This document shows, in pieces, positions 44,131 through 53,275 of a stretch of DNA of 64,000 bases. The translations under genes and the position numbers were made by a program. The notes beneath the pieces are model-generated. The model had not been told where the DNA came from. It saw only the letters and a list, made by a program, of their open reading frames with translations, and did no database searches. Origin of the DNA: Argyresthia goedartella. Taxonomy: Eukaryota; Arthropoda; Insecta; Lepidoptera; Argyresthiidae. Positions within the stretch are counted from its first letter, which is position 1. The number at the start of each line of letters is the position of its first letter. Location: positions 16,113,231-16,177,230 of the forward strand of contig OX463815.1 of the NCBI GenBank assembly GCA_949825045.1. Direction: 5' to 3'.

Positions 44131-44330
44131 GTGCACCGAATAAAAAAGTGACCAGCGTGAGTGGCTCCCAAAAGTGATAAAGACTGTCCAGTGTTCCTTA
44201 TTGTGTGTTATGTATCAAATATTATGAAAGGTTTATAAAATTATGAAATAAAATTATACGAATGAATAGCATTGGTGTATTGAATGGTGCATTGATGTGT
44301 CTTTAGATAAATTAATAAGTAAACATAAAA

Positions 44331-45170
44331 ATGGAGGAAGAAGACGAGGACAGCAAGGACCGGCAGCAGCAAATACTTGCTGCTTTCGGTACGCTGAAAC
44401 AGAAAACATTGAGGAACTCTCTCGAGGAGACCGTTACCGCAGTGACGACCGCGGCCACTACCGTTACCGTCCGGCAGCAGACCTCCTCCGACTCGACAGA
44501 GGCGTGCTCGAGCATCTCGACAGCGCAGTACAGCGATCGCAGCTTCATCTCGAAGACAAGCATGTTCTCGTCGAGCTCGAGCCAGGAGGAGGGCGACGCG
44601 GCAGCCCAGCGGACTGTGACGAGCGGACAGTACCTCGTGGCGGCGAGGGTCGAGACCGCGCGATCCATGGAGAGCCTGCGGCCGCGGGCGGATGCTTCGT
44701 CCCCCGCGCGGCCCGGCTCTTCCTGCACGGGAAGTACCAGCAGCGGCTGCGCGCGCGCACATCGCAGCTCATTCCTTACTGCAAGTGAACGCGACGTGCG
44801 GGAAACGCGTGGTTTACCTGCACGCCGCGCGCTCTCCGGCGAAGATATGGGTGCTTCGGCGGAGAAACGCCGCGGTCTCTTTGCTAGTACTGACCGGCGG
44901 GCATTACAGCAGCTCAGCCTCCCGCCGCCGGAGCGCCGGCTGACCATCCTCAGTCCGCACAGCCCCATGGCGACCACGGAGCTGCTCTGGCCCACGCCGA
45001 GCGGTATCCGCGGCCGCCGGAAGAAGGGCATGGTGCTGCCGAAGCTGATCCTGCCGCGCGCAGACTCCGATGTGTCTGATGTGTTTTTTGAAAGGTGCAT
45101 TTTTTACATTCTATCTTATCTAGTTTCCTGCTACGTAAGTATGAGCTTTATTTTAGCAGCTGCTTATTGA
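44331..45170 (+). CDS. First coding exon of a Ser/Thr-rich protein (unrecognised), open for up to 279 codons
   Basis: ATG in context ATAAAAATGG starts a long GC-rich frame in an otherwise AT-rich window; this is the clearest coding sequence here. Residues ~1-30 are charged and helical (MEEEDEDSKDRQQQILAAF). Residues ~30-95 are Ser/Thr-rich, with SSSSS near residue 77. Residues ~100-165 are Arg/Ser/Ala-rich. Residues ~195-250 have a conserved-looking block, QQLSLPPPERRLTILSPHSP … GRRKKGMVLPKLILPRADSD. Coding probably ends by splicing before the stop. A weak donor AAAG|GTGCAT lies at ~45,094, just after DVFFER, and a strong donor TAC|GTAAGT at 45,134/45,135. The hydrophobic stretch between them (CIFYILSYLVSCY) and everything after the strong donor may be intron. 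It looks intrinsically disordered, like a scaffold or cytoskeletal protein N-terminus, but I cannot name it. Confidence 0.7.
   Translation: MEEEDEDSKDRQQQILAAFGTLKQKTLRNSLEETVTAVTTAATTVTVRQQTSSDSTEACSSISTAQYSDRSFISKTSMFSSSSSQEEGDAAAQRTVTSGQYLVAARVETARSMESLRPRADASSPARPGSSCTGSTSSGCARAHRSSFLTASERDVRETRGLPARRALSGEDMGASAEKRRGLFASTDRRALQQLSLPPPERRLTILSPHSPMATTELLWPTPSGIRGRRKKGMVLPKLILPRADSDVSDVFFERCIFYILSYLVSCYVSMSFILAAAY
45089..45140 (+). promoter_or_regulatory. Alternative splice donors ending the 44.3-kb exon
   Basis: Two donors lie about 40 bp apart: GAAAG|GTGCAT (junction ~45,094) and CTAC|GTAAGT (45,134/45,135, near-consensus). Use of the first would remove a hydrophobic 13-residue segment unlike the rest of the protein. 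Confidence 0.4.
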
Positions 45171-45694
45171 CCTGTGGCAGCTGTCCATTAATATTTTTCG
45201 GCCTGTTAGGCACACATTGCCCAAATTCAATGTAATGGTGGTCGTCTATATGTATTGAACCAGGGTAAAATCTGGCCCCGTTTTCTGCTTTTAGCGAATA
45301 CCTCAATATTCGACAAAGTTCTGAATGATTCTAGTATATTAAAATATGCTGCTGCTACTGAACGAGTAGACATATTATAGATATCAAGCAACGTTTGCAT
45401 TCAAAGACCTGCGATATTTTGTCTCAAGTTAAATATGTACCTACATTATTACTCTTGCTGCAAACGTAATATATTGTTATGAGGGTAATTAATTACCTGT
45501 GTATTTTCTTTCATGTAACATTGGCTATTTCAGAATACAGTAAAGCTGAAGGTAAGCTTGTGACAAATTCTTTCCCCGACAAATGGGACATTTTCCCGAC
45601 ATATTTTGGGAATGAATGAAATATATGAAGAAAGACATGTCCTTAATTCAGTCTGCCACTCTTCTGGGAAATGCATGGCGATGATGGTGAGCCT
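45171..45694. other. Likely intron; no features
   Basis: AT-rich sequence downstream of the candidate donors, without recognised repeats. Confidence 0.4.
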
Positions 45695-45772
45695 CATCAT
45701 AATCATCATCATCATCATCATGCTCAGCCCACATCGACCCACTGCGGGGCATAGGCCTCTTCTCTAAAGCGC
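45695..45772 (-). mobile_element. RTE-like LINE 3' end with (ATG)n tail
   Basis: Minus strand: AGAAGAGGCCTATGCCCCGC then AGTGGGTCGATGTGGGCTGA followed by (GAT)n. This is the standard end of lepidopteran RTE elements. It lies inside the presumed intron and in antisense to the gene. Confidence 0.75.
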
Positions 45773-46274
45773 CAATCAAAATGGTGGGCATGTTTGTATT
45801 ATTATTGTTTGAGTCCATATGATGGGGCATATCGTCAAAAGTAGCATAAACACTCTAATTATAGACATTACAATAAACAAGATAGGTGATTAACTGTTTT
45901 ACATGCGTCAAAAGTTAGAACCGTGCCAGTAAAAAATAAAACTTTTAATAGTTTTTACTTATCTCTGTCTGTGACGGTGGAAAGTTTCCTCGGCTGGCTC
46001 AACAGCGCAGCCCTAGACTCCCTTATATTAAACTCACTTCAAAAACACATACTGGCTTTAGGTATTTTCCTTCTTGAATTAGGCGTGCTACTAATATATA
46101 AATTTATAATAATAATAAAATTAAGACGGGTTCGCATAGTAATATTAGCACTATTGTAAAGATATAATATAGTAGTATCATCAATATCTCATAATATCCC
46201 AATTACTGTCGAGCATACCTCTGATGCGTATATCCTTAAGTCTTGGTTGTAAAGATACGCAAATGAGCGGAGGG
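45773..46274. other. AT-rich stretch without recognised features
   Basis: A 78-codon frame at 45,923-46,159 (+) has hydrophobic character but no motif. Not supported as a gene. Confidence 0.35.
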
Positions 46275-46660
46275 AGGTATTTATTTATTTATTTATTTAT
46301 TTATTAAGGTTTACCAACAGGTCTTACATTCAACACAGAAATGGAAAGAAAAAAAAAGTGTACAATTGCTCTATGTAGACCAAATTACAGGTGAACACAG
46401 CATACATTTAAAAATGTACAGTTCTATCATACATTTAAAAATATACAGTATCTAAGTGAATACTACCAACATCGCCCGAAATGAGCCAAATTTGAATATT
46501 AACACCTTTTAAACAAACAGCATCTGGTAGAGACATCTTATTCAATTGCATTTTTATGTAAAGTACTGCTGTAAAAATATTCCAGAATACATTATCGTTC
46601 GCTTTGATGCGATTTCTTTGGTATAAGTTAAAGAAGACGTTGAAATCAATACTCAACTAA
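46275..46660 (-). mobile_element. Possible 5'-truncated retroelement with (TAAA)n tail
   Basis: A (TTTA)7-8 run at 46,275-46,303 is followed by TTACCAACAGGTCTTACATT. On the minus strand this would be a 3' UTR ending in (TAAA)n. A 73-codon minus-strand frame (46,435-46,656: FFNLYQRNRIKANDNVFWNI…) sits upstream of it, and a ~20-bp phrase CATACATTTAAAAATGTACA is duplicated at 46,400-46,446. Family unknown. Confidence 0.4.
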
Positions 46661-46775
46661 TTATGCGCGACAAAAAAATCGTGCTACCTACTGATCTGAA
46701 TACTAGATCAATGGTGCCACTAGAGATACAAGCCGTTGATATTCTGATCACGACCAATGACTTAAAATTTAAAGT

Positions 46776-47626
46776 AATATTAATTTAGAATAATTAGAAT
46801 ATGTACCTATATTGTCTCATAGAGGATCTTCACCAAACCCATCGCAAAACTGTGACCTTTGCCACGTTATTTGGCAGATAGTATATCTATTTATAATATA
46901 CAATAGCGTCACGCCTTTTCGCAACAATTGTGCGCAACTTTAGCTAATATTGATTTAGAATAATTAGAATATGTACCTATATTGTCTGATAGAGGATCTT
47001 CACCAAACCCATCGCAAAACTGTGACCTTTGCCACGTTATTTGGCAGATAGTATATCTATATATAACATACAATAGCGTCATGCCTTTTCGGAACAATTG
47101 TGCGCACCTTTAGCTAATATTGATTTAGAATAATTAGAATATATACCTATATTGTCTGATAGAGGATCTTCACCAAACCCATCGCAAAACTGTGACCTTT
47201 GCCACGTTATTTGGCAGATAGTATATCTATATATAACATACAATAGCGTCACGCCTTTTCGGAACAATTGTGCGCACCTTTAGCTAATATTGATTTAGAA
47301 TAATTAGAATATGTACCTATATTGTCTGATAGAGGATCTTCACCAAACCCATCGCAAAACTGTGACCTTTGCCACGTTATTTGGCAGATAGTATATCTAT
47401 ATATAACATACAATAGCGTCACACCTTTTCGGAAGAATTGTGCGCACCTTTAGCTAATATTGATTTAGAATAATTAGAATATGCACCTATATTGTCTGAT
47501 AGAGGATCTTCACCAAACCCATCGCAAAACTGTGACCTTTGCCACGTTATTTGGCAGATAGTATATCTATATATAACATACAATAGCGTCACGCCTTTTC
47601 GGAACAATTGTGCCCACCTTTAGCTA
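46776..47626 (+). repeat. Five-copy 170-bp tandem (satellite-like) array
   Basis: The phrase GATTTAGAATAATTAGAATA begins at 46,782 (diverged), 46,952, 47,122, 47,292 and 47,462, an exact 170-bp period. Copies are ~97-99% alike by eye. The first is the most diverged and the last ends cleanly at CTTTAGCTA (47,618-47,626). Each unit contains CATCGCAAAACTGTGACC and GTTATTTGGCAGATAG. The 62-codon minus-strand frames that recur are by-products: 170 is not a multiple of three and the frames stop within a unit. Confidence 0.95.
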
Positions 47627-47689
47627 CTTATTCAATACTCAATTTTGCCTATCTACCTACCGACATATCCAAATGTATTTAACCTCCGG

Positions 47690-47795
47690 AAATTAAATCG
47701 ACTCTGGAACGCACTTCCTTTCACTATACGAGACAGTCCTACTCTTTTCTCTTTAAAGAAACGTATTAAAGGGGGTTTTCTTAAGGAGAAAACCC
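47690..47795 (+). pseudogene. LINE C-terminal fragment
   Basis: Reads LNRLWNALPFTIRDSPTLFS then LKKRIKGGF, the same tail motif as the LINEs at 36.7 kb and 51.0 kb. It starts about 60 bp after the tandem array. Confidence 0.75.
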
Positions 47796-47957
47796 AACTT
47801 TAGTAAAATCAAAAGTTCTTTTAAATAGTAGCCAGTCTTGGATACGCCCATCAAACAAAGGAAGCTTTAGGTCACTCACCCTCGGCGACTGCCGCTTCGA
47901 TGCGGCCAGGCTCCTGATAGCTTCAGCCAGTTGTTTTATATCAGTAGGTGTACTTTA

Positions 47958-48630
47958 TTAATCTTGTCTTGCTAATTTTATTATTCTTGTTACATAGTTC
48001 ACGTTGTGAGTATGCTGTGCATGTTTAGTAAACTGTTCACACGGAGGTAGACACCCCGCTGAAGTAGGTACCGGTCCGACAGGCGAAGGGCGGCTCTGCC
48101 ACACGGTAGCCGCGGCAGCAACGCATTTCATTGCTTCTATATGGGGCGGCGACCTTTGGTGTGGCTTTTCATTGAAAGGATGCAATTGCACTGACGGTAA
48201 ATGTACACACTCAACAACATCATCATTAGGCCTGGGCACCTGAAAATTAGGAACAGTGTCCACGAGTCTACCTAATCCGCCGTTATACTATATCGACTAC
48301 TAGAACCACTGCGTGCTGCGATCGTAACCAGCTCTGCTTTTAATTCCATATCCGCGGCTGCTCGCTCCTTCTCAAACATGGCTCGCTCCTTCTCCATCAC
48401 GGCTCGCTCCTTCTTCATCACCGCGCGCTCCATCTCGGCGACGCTGCGAGCATGCTCAACATGCGCTGCAAGCTTTTGCGCTACGAAGGTTGTTCTAGAG
48501 CGACTAGAGCAGGCAGAGTGACCCGAGACTGATGAGGTAGTTCCGACGGCTGTGCCGATGAAATGGAAGGAGCCGGCTTTGGGCCTTTAATGGATTGCTC
48601 TGGCATTTTTGTAGCGCCGATTTTGCTTCT
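47958..48630 (-). pseudogene. Retrotransposon gag-like remnant (BEL/Pao-like)
   Basis: GC-rich. On the minus strand a frame at ~48,580-48,290 reads TSSVSGHSACSSRSRTTFVA then QKLAAHVEHARS, followed by four near-copies of a seven-residue unit (MERAVMK, KERAVME, KERAMFE, KERAAAD) and ELKAELVTIAARSGSSSR, ending in a stop. Ser/Arg stretches followed by a charged coiled-coil are typical of BEL/Pao gag N-termini. An overlapping MPEQSIKGPKPAPS frame lies upstream. A second open part (48,263-47,958, 101 codons) continues after the stop with Pro-rich sequence. No LTRs, protease or polymerase follow. Confidence 0.4.
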
Positions 48631-48944
48631 AGTAAGCATCATAAGCGATGAAAAAAAGTTCTAGTATGAAGCTACGGATAAATTACTAGAATATTGTAGG
48701 CACCACACAAATATAATAAGACTAGTTCAATACTTACGAAGGACCATTTAAATCTCTCTTTCGTTAAAATTATTGTTAGTATATTATTATATGTAAAGTT
48801 TATGTAGAATATATATGTAATTATTTAGTATTAACTATCTGTATTTTATAGGTATTTAACTTATTCCTGGGCATTTTATTTATATTATTTATTGTGGACG
48901 TAGAAATTGTGCACTGCATTCCCTTTTATGATACTATTTCCTAT
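48631..48944. other. AT-rich stretch without recognised features
   Basis: No coding frame or repeat match. Confidence 0.4.
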
Positions 48945-49062
48945 AATGCCTTGGTTTGCTGGAAGAAATCTCTTTTTAGAGATAAGCTCGCTTTGTACAT
49001 GCATTTTCTTTTAATATAACTTCTTAAATATTTATTTGCAATAAAGAATTATGAATTAAGAA
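48945..49062 (+). mobile_element. LINE 3' end with conserved hairpin (copy 4)
   Basis: CCTTGGTTTGCTGGAAGAAA, stem TCTCTTTTTAGAGA, TAAGCTCGCTTTGTACATG and GCAATAAAGAATTATGAATT. Only the 3' UTR is left. Confidence 0.85.
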
Positions 49063-49373
49063 ATCGCGATCAATTTCGCATGAGTATCACATAAGATACA
49101 AAATTCTAGTTAGTTGGAATCATCCCAATAATCACTAGTTGTTCTCATCAATCTTTTAGCTTTTGCCAAAATTTATTTCAGTACTATTGTTGTGCTAACA
49201 AAATTTAGAACAAATCCGAGTAACAACTAGATGCAAGGTGTAATTTAGTTTTGTGTATAAAGGAAACAATGTATATATGTGTGTTTTACAATAGGCCGAC
49301 GCTGGGTGTATACCTGCTAGTGCCTCAAAAAATATATGTTATGAAGACAATCCTTTTCCTGCAATTTGTGACG
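49063..49373. other. AT-rich stretch without recognised features
   Basis: Part of a 104-codon frame starts here (49,251), but its second half is SINE sequence, so it is not considered a gene. Confidence 0.45.
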
Positions 49374-49580
49374 ACCTCTGTGGCGCCGCGGTTGTGGCTC
49401 TGCCTACCATGCGGGAGGTCCCGGGTTCGATGCCCGGCTAGGGATTCAGAGAGTAATAATCCTCAGGTCTTGGATGTCTATAAGTGTGTGACTTCGCTGC
49501 TTCTGGGTCCCACGACACAGGGTATCCTAGTGTGGGGCAAGAGCAATGTATGTGCCTGTATGTAAATGTTTATGTTTATA
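49374..49580 (+). mobile_element. SINE family 1 (full-length, best plus-strand copy)
   Basis: CTCTGTGGCGCCGCGGTTGT, CTCTGCCTACCATGCGGGAG, GTCCCGGGTTCGATGCCCGG, GTGTGTGACTTCGCTGCTTC, CCACGACACAGGGTATCCTA, GTGTGGGGCAAGAGCAATGT and the tail ATGTGCCTGTATGTAAATGT. Used here as the reference for the other family-1 copies. Confidence 0.9.
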
Positions 49581-49594
49581 CATATGTATGTATG

Positions 49595-49745
49595 TAGATT
49601 TGCTCACGCCTATTTCCCGGAAGAGGGGTAGGCAGAGACTAAAGTCCTCAACCTGCTACGATCCTGGCATACATCTCTCGCTTCCTCAACATCCATAAGT
49701 CTCTTCATGCAAGCTCGCCGGTTATGGGTACTTCGTATTTGTATA
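49595..49745 (-). mobile_element. LINE-like C-terminal remnant
   Basis: On the minus strand: ACMKRLMDVEEARDVCQDRS then RLRTLVSAYPSSGK. The pattern 'VEEAR..CQDRSRWR..V.AYP.GK' is a common degenerate LINE C-terminus in Lepidoptera, from memory of the family. Confidence 0.45.
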
Positions 49746-49964
49746 TGTTTATGTATTATGTTGTAAATATGAAATAAGTTTATTCGGATAATACACAATA
49801 CAAAACTCAGAAGATACAACAAGTAGGCATACAGAAATTTGCATAGTATATTATTAAATAATACTTTTTTTTATATTTTACCCTGTATTATTTTTTATGT
49901 TTGAAATTATTATGTCAATAGGAGCTACTTGTTAACGAACAAAATAACTATACAGAAGTTTTAC
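49746..49964. other. AT-rich stretch without recognised features
   Basis: Short AT-rich segment between repeats. Confidence 0.4.
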
Positions 49965-50258
49965 CTAAAACTTCTTATTTCTTGGGATCTAAAAAAGAAC
50001 AATGATAAACAAAAAATATATTTTTTTTATTTAAAATATCTTAAAAATATTGTTTGAAACTGAGAAATAATCAGTTGTTTTTTTTAATTTAAAAATAAAT
50101 TAAAAACACAATTTTTGCACTCTTTTGCCGCAGCGACTGACGTAACAAACATGTTACAGTGTGAGCTGTTATGGACTTCATTAAAATATGGTTGAGTCCA
50201 CAATTTCAACTACCCCGAATCGAGTTGCAAATTTTACCGATACTTACACGCCTTAAAT
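49965..50258. repeat. Second copy of the 21-kb TTAA-associated repeat
   Basis: Shares with 21,128-21,418, in the same order: CCTAAAACTT, TTGGGATCT, TTTAAAATATCTTAAAA, GCAGCGAC..GCGTAACA/GACGTAACA, CAGTGTGAGCTGTTAT, TGAGTCCA, TCGAGT and an end GCCTTAA. Divergence is high. The left boundary is not defined; a TTAA at 49,932-49,935 is a candidate. Confidence 0.6.
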
Positions 50259-50456
50259 CGAAGTTCAATACGGTATAGCCTTACCTAACCGAAAAACTAA
50301 CTTGGCCACTAATTTACTAAATTAGAAGTTAAATTAAATGGAGATTATCCACCTAAATGATACAACTGAAAATAAAGGGCTTCATGTATTTCCCAGAAAA
50401 AAAAGCCGGTCAATTTAATTTATCTTTGCTGTATTGTGTTTATTCATATCCGTTGA

Positions 50457-51068
50457 TTGGTAATATGCATAATTAAAGGCTATACATACATTGGTGTTAT
50501 CTTTGATAATCAATTGGCCTGGTCAATGCATGTTAATGAGGTCAGCAGGCGAGTTTACGCAACTTTTCATTCCCTCAGGAGACTTCAGAACTTTCTTCCT
50601 CGCCAGACCAAAATAACTCTCGCTCAGTCCCTTCTTCTCCCCCTCATTGATTATGCTGATGTTTGCTGGGTGAGCGCAAATGAAGAACAACTGAACAAAC
50701 TCGAACGACTTCAAAATCTCGGGATTCGGTTCATCTTCGGACTGCGCAAGTATGACCACGTATCTCAGCATCGCAGGGAGCTGAAGTGGCTACCGATTCG
50801 TCTTCGACGGGACTCTCATATCCTGTGTTTCCTTTATAATATTTTGTGGAACCCTCGTTACCCTAACTTCCTACGTGATCGCTTCGAATTTCTTTCTTCA
50901 AGCAGGCCTCTGAGAACTCATATGGCGTCTACGCTCAAAGCTCCAGATCGCTCCACTGCAGCCTACGAGCACGGGTTCAGAATCCGAGCCGTACGACTGT
51001 GGAATGAGCTTCCTTGCACTATCAGGGACAGTCGATCTCTAAATATATTCAAAAACCGGCTAAAGTAG
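50457..51068 (+). pseudogene. LINE ORF2 C-terminal region (best preserved; 203 codons, 5'-truncated)
   Basis: An uninterrupted frame from about 50,457 to TAG 51,066-51,068, with clear homology to the post-catalytic half of Jockey/CR1-like ORF2. It has a Y-IGVIFDNQLAWSMHV motif at residues ~11-25, LLPLIDYADVCWVSANEEQL at ~60-79, NKLERLQNLGIRFIFGLRKY at ~80-99, ELKWLPIRLRRDSHILCFLY at ~108-127, and the terminal AVRLWNELPCTIRDSRSLNI-FKNRLK. The polymerase and endonuclease parts are missing upstream (5' truncation), so it is non-functional despite the open frame. The first codons are arbitrary: the true protein would enter from upstream. It is homologous to the relic at 9.7-10.1 kb. Confidence 0.9.
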
Positions 51069-51420
51069 CACTATCTCTCCCTTTCCAGTTAGATAATATA
51101 TATATATTTGTATGTATTAGTTTATTATACGGTTTATTCATATTTTTACGTTGTATTTAAGTAATTGTGTATGCAGTCTATTTTTAGCAATTAGGGTTAT
51201 CAGTATAATACATACTGTTTGTAGTATATATTAGTCGTAGTATTTATAGAGTTTTATTGTACGCGCAGGACTTCCCCCGCTCAACCATCACCTCTCCTAC
51301 CATCTTGGTTTGCTGGAAGAAATCTCTTTTGAGAGATAAGCTCGCCTTTGCACATGTTTTTTTCTATTATAAGTTATCTGTATGACTGTTTTGTGTAGTA
51401 CAATAAAGAAATTACAAAAT
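51069..51420 (+). mobile_element. 3' UTR of the 50.4-kb LINE with conserved hairpin (copy 5)
   Basis: CTCTCCCTTTCCAGTTAGAT, TAATTGTGTATGCAG, TTTTTAGCAATTAGGGTT, CCCCCGCTCAACCATCACC, CTTGGTTTGCTGGAAGAAAT, stem ATCTCTTTTGAGAGAT, AAGCTCGCCTTTGCACATG and CAATAAAGAAATTACAAAAT. This links the dispersed hairpin fragments elsewhere in the window to this LINE family. Confidence 0.92.
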
Positions 51421-51594
51421 TACAAATTACATTGCATTTATACATTCTTAAACGAATAAAATATTTGGGTCTCCCATAGTAACTTGTAATCAATTGATCG
51501 GGTCAATGTACTAAGGGACGATTCTTTTTTTCATTTGCGACCATATCTTTCATGGGAAAAGTTGTTCATATCATACAGTATTTAATAATGTCAC

Positions 51595-51785
51595 CCTATA
51601 TAAAGGCACATTCGGTCCCCACACTAGCATACCCTGTGTCGTGGAAACCAGAAACAGCGACATCACACACATATAAACATTCAAGACCTGAGATTTCTTT
51701 TCTGTATCCTCAGCCGGGGATCGAACCCGGGACCTCTCGCATGGCAGGCCGAGCCACAACCGCTGAGCCACAGAGGCCGTTAATA
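51595..51785 (-). mobile_element. SINE family 1 (full-length)
   Basis: Minus strand: ACGGCCTCTGTGGCTCAGCG, GTTGTGGCTCGGCCTGCCAT, GCGAGAGGTCCCGGGTTCGA, TCCCCGGCTGAGGATACAG, GTGTGTGATGTCGCTGTTTC and CCACGACACAGGGTATGCTA. The best-preserved head of the family. Confidence 0.9.
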
Positions 51786-51904
51786 AATTTACCTATAAAT
51801 ATTTTACCGTTTTGTACCAGAACGCAAAACGTACAATGATACTTATAGTAGTTTATGTGACTGATACATAATGGAGGACATTAAAGCTCGAGAGTTTTAA
51901 TGCC

Positions 51905-52262
51905 TAATTATGTACAGTTATGTTACATACACTACTTATATCTACACACAGATCATAAGCTCTCTTTAATGTGTTCAGGAACCGCATGTTCGACCGGCAT
52001 GGTGGCATTGATAATTGCTCTACACTTGTTTATCTTGTTCAGTAGTACCAACTTCACAGACAAACTAGGGGCGGCACGCAGGCGGGCGTCGGCGTTCGAA
52101 AATTGAATGTCATAATTTGTCGAATATTTATACATTATGGTCATAATGTATCAATATTCAGATAAGAAACGAGTTTTACCAAGTAGTATAGTATTATGCT
52201 AGTCGTAACGTGCGGTTTTTGGACGCAGTAAAGAGGGTTAATATATGTGTGTAGATACAAGA
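51905..52262 (+). repeat. Local duplication, copy 1
   Basis: Aligns with 53,565-53,857 in the same order and orientation: AATTATGTACAGTTA / AATTATATACAGTTA, TGTGTTCAGGAACCGCAT / TTTGTTCAGGAGCCGCAT, GAATGT…ATTTGTCGAAT / GAATGT…ACATCGAAT, GTGCGGTTTTTGGACGCA / TGCGGTTTTAAACGCA, AGAGGGTTAATATATGTGTG / AGAGGGTTTATTATATCTGT and GTGTAGATA. No transposon ends recognised. Copies are ~1.65 kb apart. Confidence 0.7.
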
Positions 52263-52660
52263 ATTTATAATTATATCTCTCCCGCATCTGTATTTGATTC
52301 ATACTTCAAGCTTTGTGACAACTGTTCTATAATACTTCATTGGCCTATAAAACACTTTATTCTTATAGATATTGATCAGAACATACAATTTTCGTTAAAT
52401 TGATGTCCATATTTGTGTTATAGACACAATTGTTGAATAAATAACTAAAGAAGCATTATGGGTATTATGGACAACACCATTAAAAAGCGCTTTGCTATTA
52501 TTAATATGCAGGAAATTGTTTTGTAAAGTTACGCTCGACTCAGGGATGATAGTTTACGTTTTGCTTGTAAATAAACATTAGTATTTTTCCCTCGCAAATG
52601 TTGAATTCACAAATTGCCGTGATCATTTTGTCCTGAAATAACCTTACCGTGTGGACATGC
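52263..52660. other. AT-rich stretch without recognised features
   Basis: Between the first copy of the local duplication and the GC patch; nothing recognised. Confidence 0.4.
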
Positions 52661-52710
52661 CCGGCCGCCCCCGACCGCCCCCGACCGCCCCCGACCGCCG
52701 GCCGCCCCGG
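52661..52710 (-). repeat. 10-bp GC tandem, G-quadruplex-capable on minus strand
   Basis: The unit CCGACCGCCC is repeated about three to four times, preceded by CCGGCCGCCC and followed by CCGGCCGCCCCGG. The minus strand thus has four G-runs of 4-5 in 50 bases, which meets the usual pattern for an intramolecular G-quadruplex. Very unusual composition against the AT-rich flanks. Confidence 0.8.
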
Positions 52711-53038
52711 TCGCGTCTTCTGAAAGTCGTTTCAAGGTCACAACTTCTCACTGGTAATTTGTGGTCATTTTATTTTGGTGCCTAGTATCACAATCAAGAT
52801 GTGCGAAACAATAAAAAAAAACTGTTATTATTCTCGGATGAGAATTTTGGATTTTGAGTTGATTAAATTTGACGTGTGGAGAAGAAAATAGTACAGAAAA
52901 AAGATTGCCTGGGGATTGCAAAATCGGATGTAATTTGTACAAACTTGATCCACAAGAAGTATAAATTTAGAATGACTAAAATTAGAAAATACATAGGCGC
53001 TTAGTAGCGTTATAGCGCTCCGGTTTTTTAACTATAGC
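52711..53038. other. AT-rich stretch without recognised features
   Basis: A 64-codon minus-strand frame (52,748-52,942) without motif. Confidence 0.4.
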
Positions 53039-53275
53039 TTGTCAAATTCGTACCGTAGCACTCCCATGGTCTGCAGGCAACGGGGGACGAAAGATGCGGG
53101 GGCTGCGAGGGTGGGAAAGCAGAGCGCGGGCGGCGGGGCGCGTAGTAGGAACCGTTTTGGCTATGTTCCGGTGACATTTAAGTATAAAAAAATACAAGGA
53201 GGATATTTAAGAACAGCTACAGAACACAAATCTGCGAGTTTCGAATTATTTTCTGTGTGTCTTAATCCTACATAA
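53039..53275 (+). other. GC-enriched patch with a 78-codon frame, uncertain
   Basis: The first half of the frame is GC-rich and Gly/Arg/Ala-rich (GTKDAGAARVGKQSAGGGAR) and the second half is AT-rich. No motif recognised and no splice sites obvious. It may be a GC-rich non-coding patch rather than an exon. Confidence 0.2.

Noticed and set aside
44241..44943. Other long frames over the same island (173, 163, 83 and 75 codons)
   Set aside because: Shadow frames of the same GC-rich exon.
44312..45100. 262-codon open frame on the minus strand opposite the 44.3-kb exon
   Set aside because: It is the antisense of GC-rich coding sequence, where stop codons are rare. The plus strand has the better start context, an upstream acceptor and donors. 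The minus translation is Arg/Ser-rich without structure.
46909..47607. Recurring 62-codon frames in the 170-bp array, possibly a repeat protein
   Set aside because: The period 170 is not divisible by three and each frame stops inside the next unit, so no continuous protein is possible.
46776..47626. CRISPR-like regular array
   Set aside because: The entire 170-bp unit is repeated with no unique spacers, and this is an insect genome.
49251..49565. 104-codon plus-strand frame
   Set aside because: Most of it translates SINE family 1.
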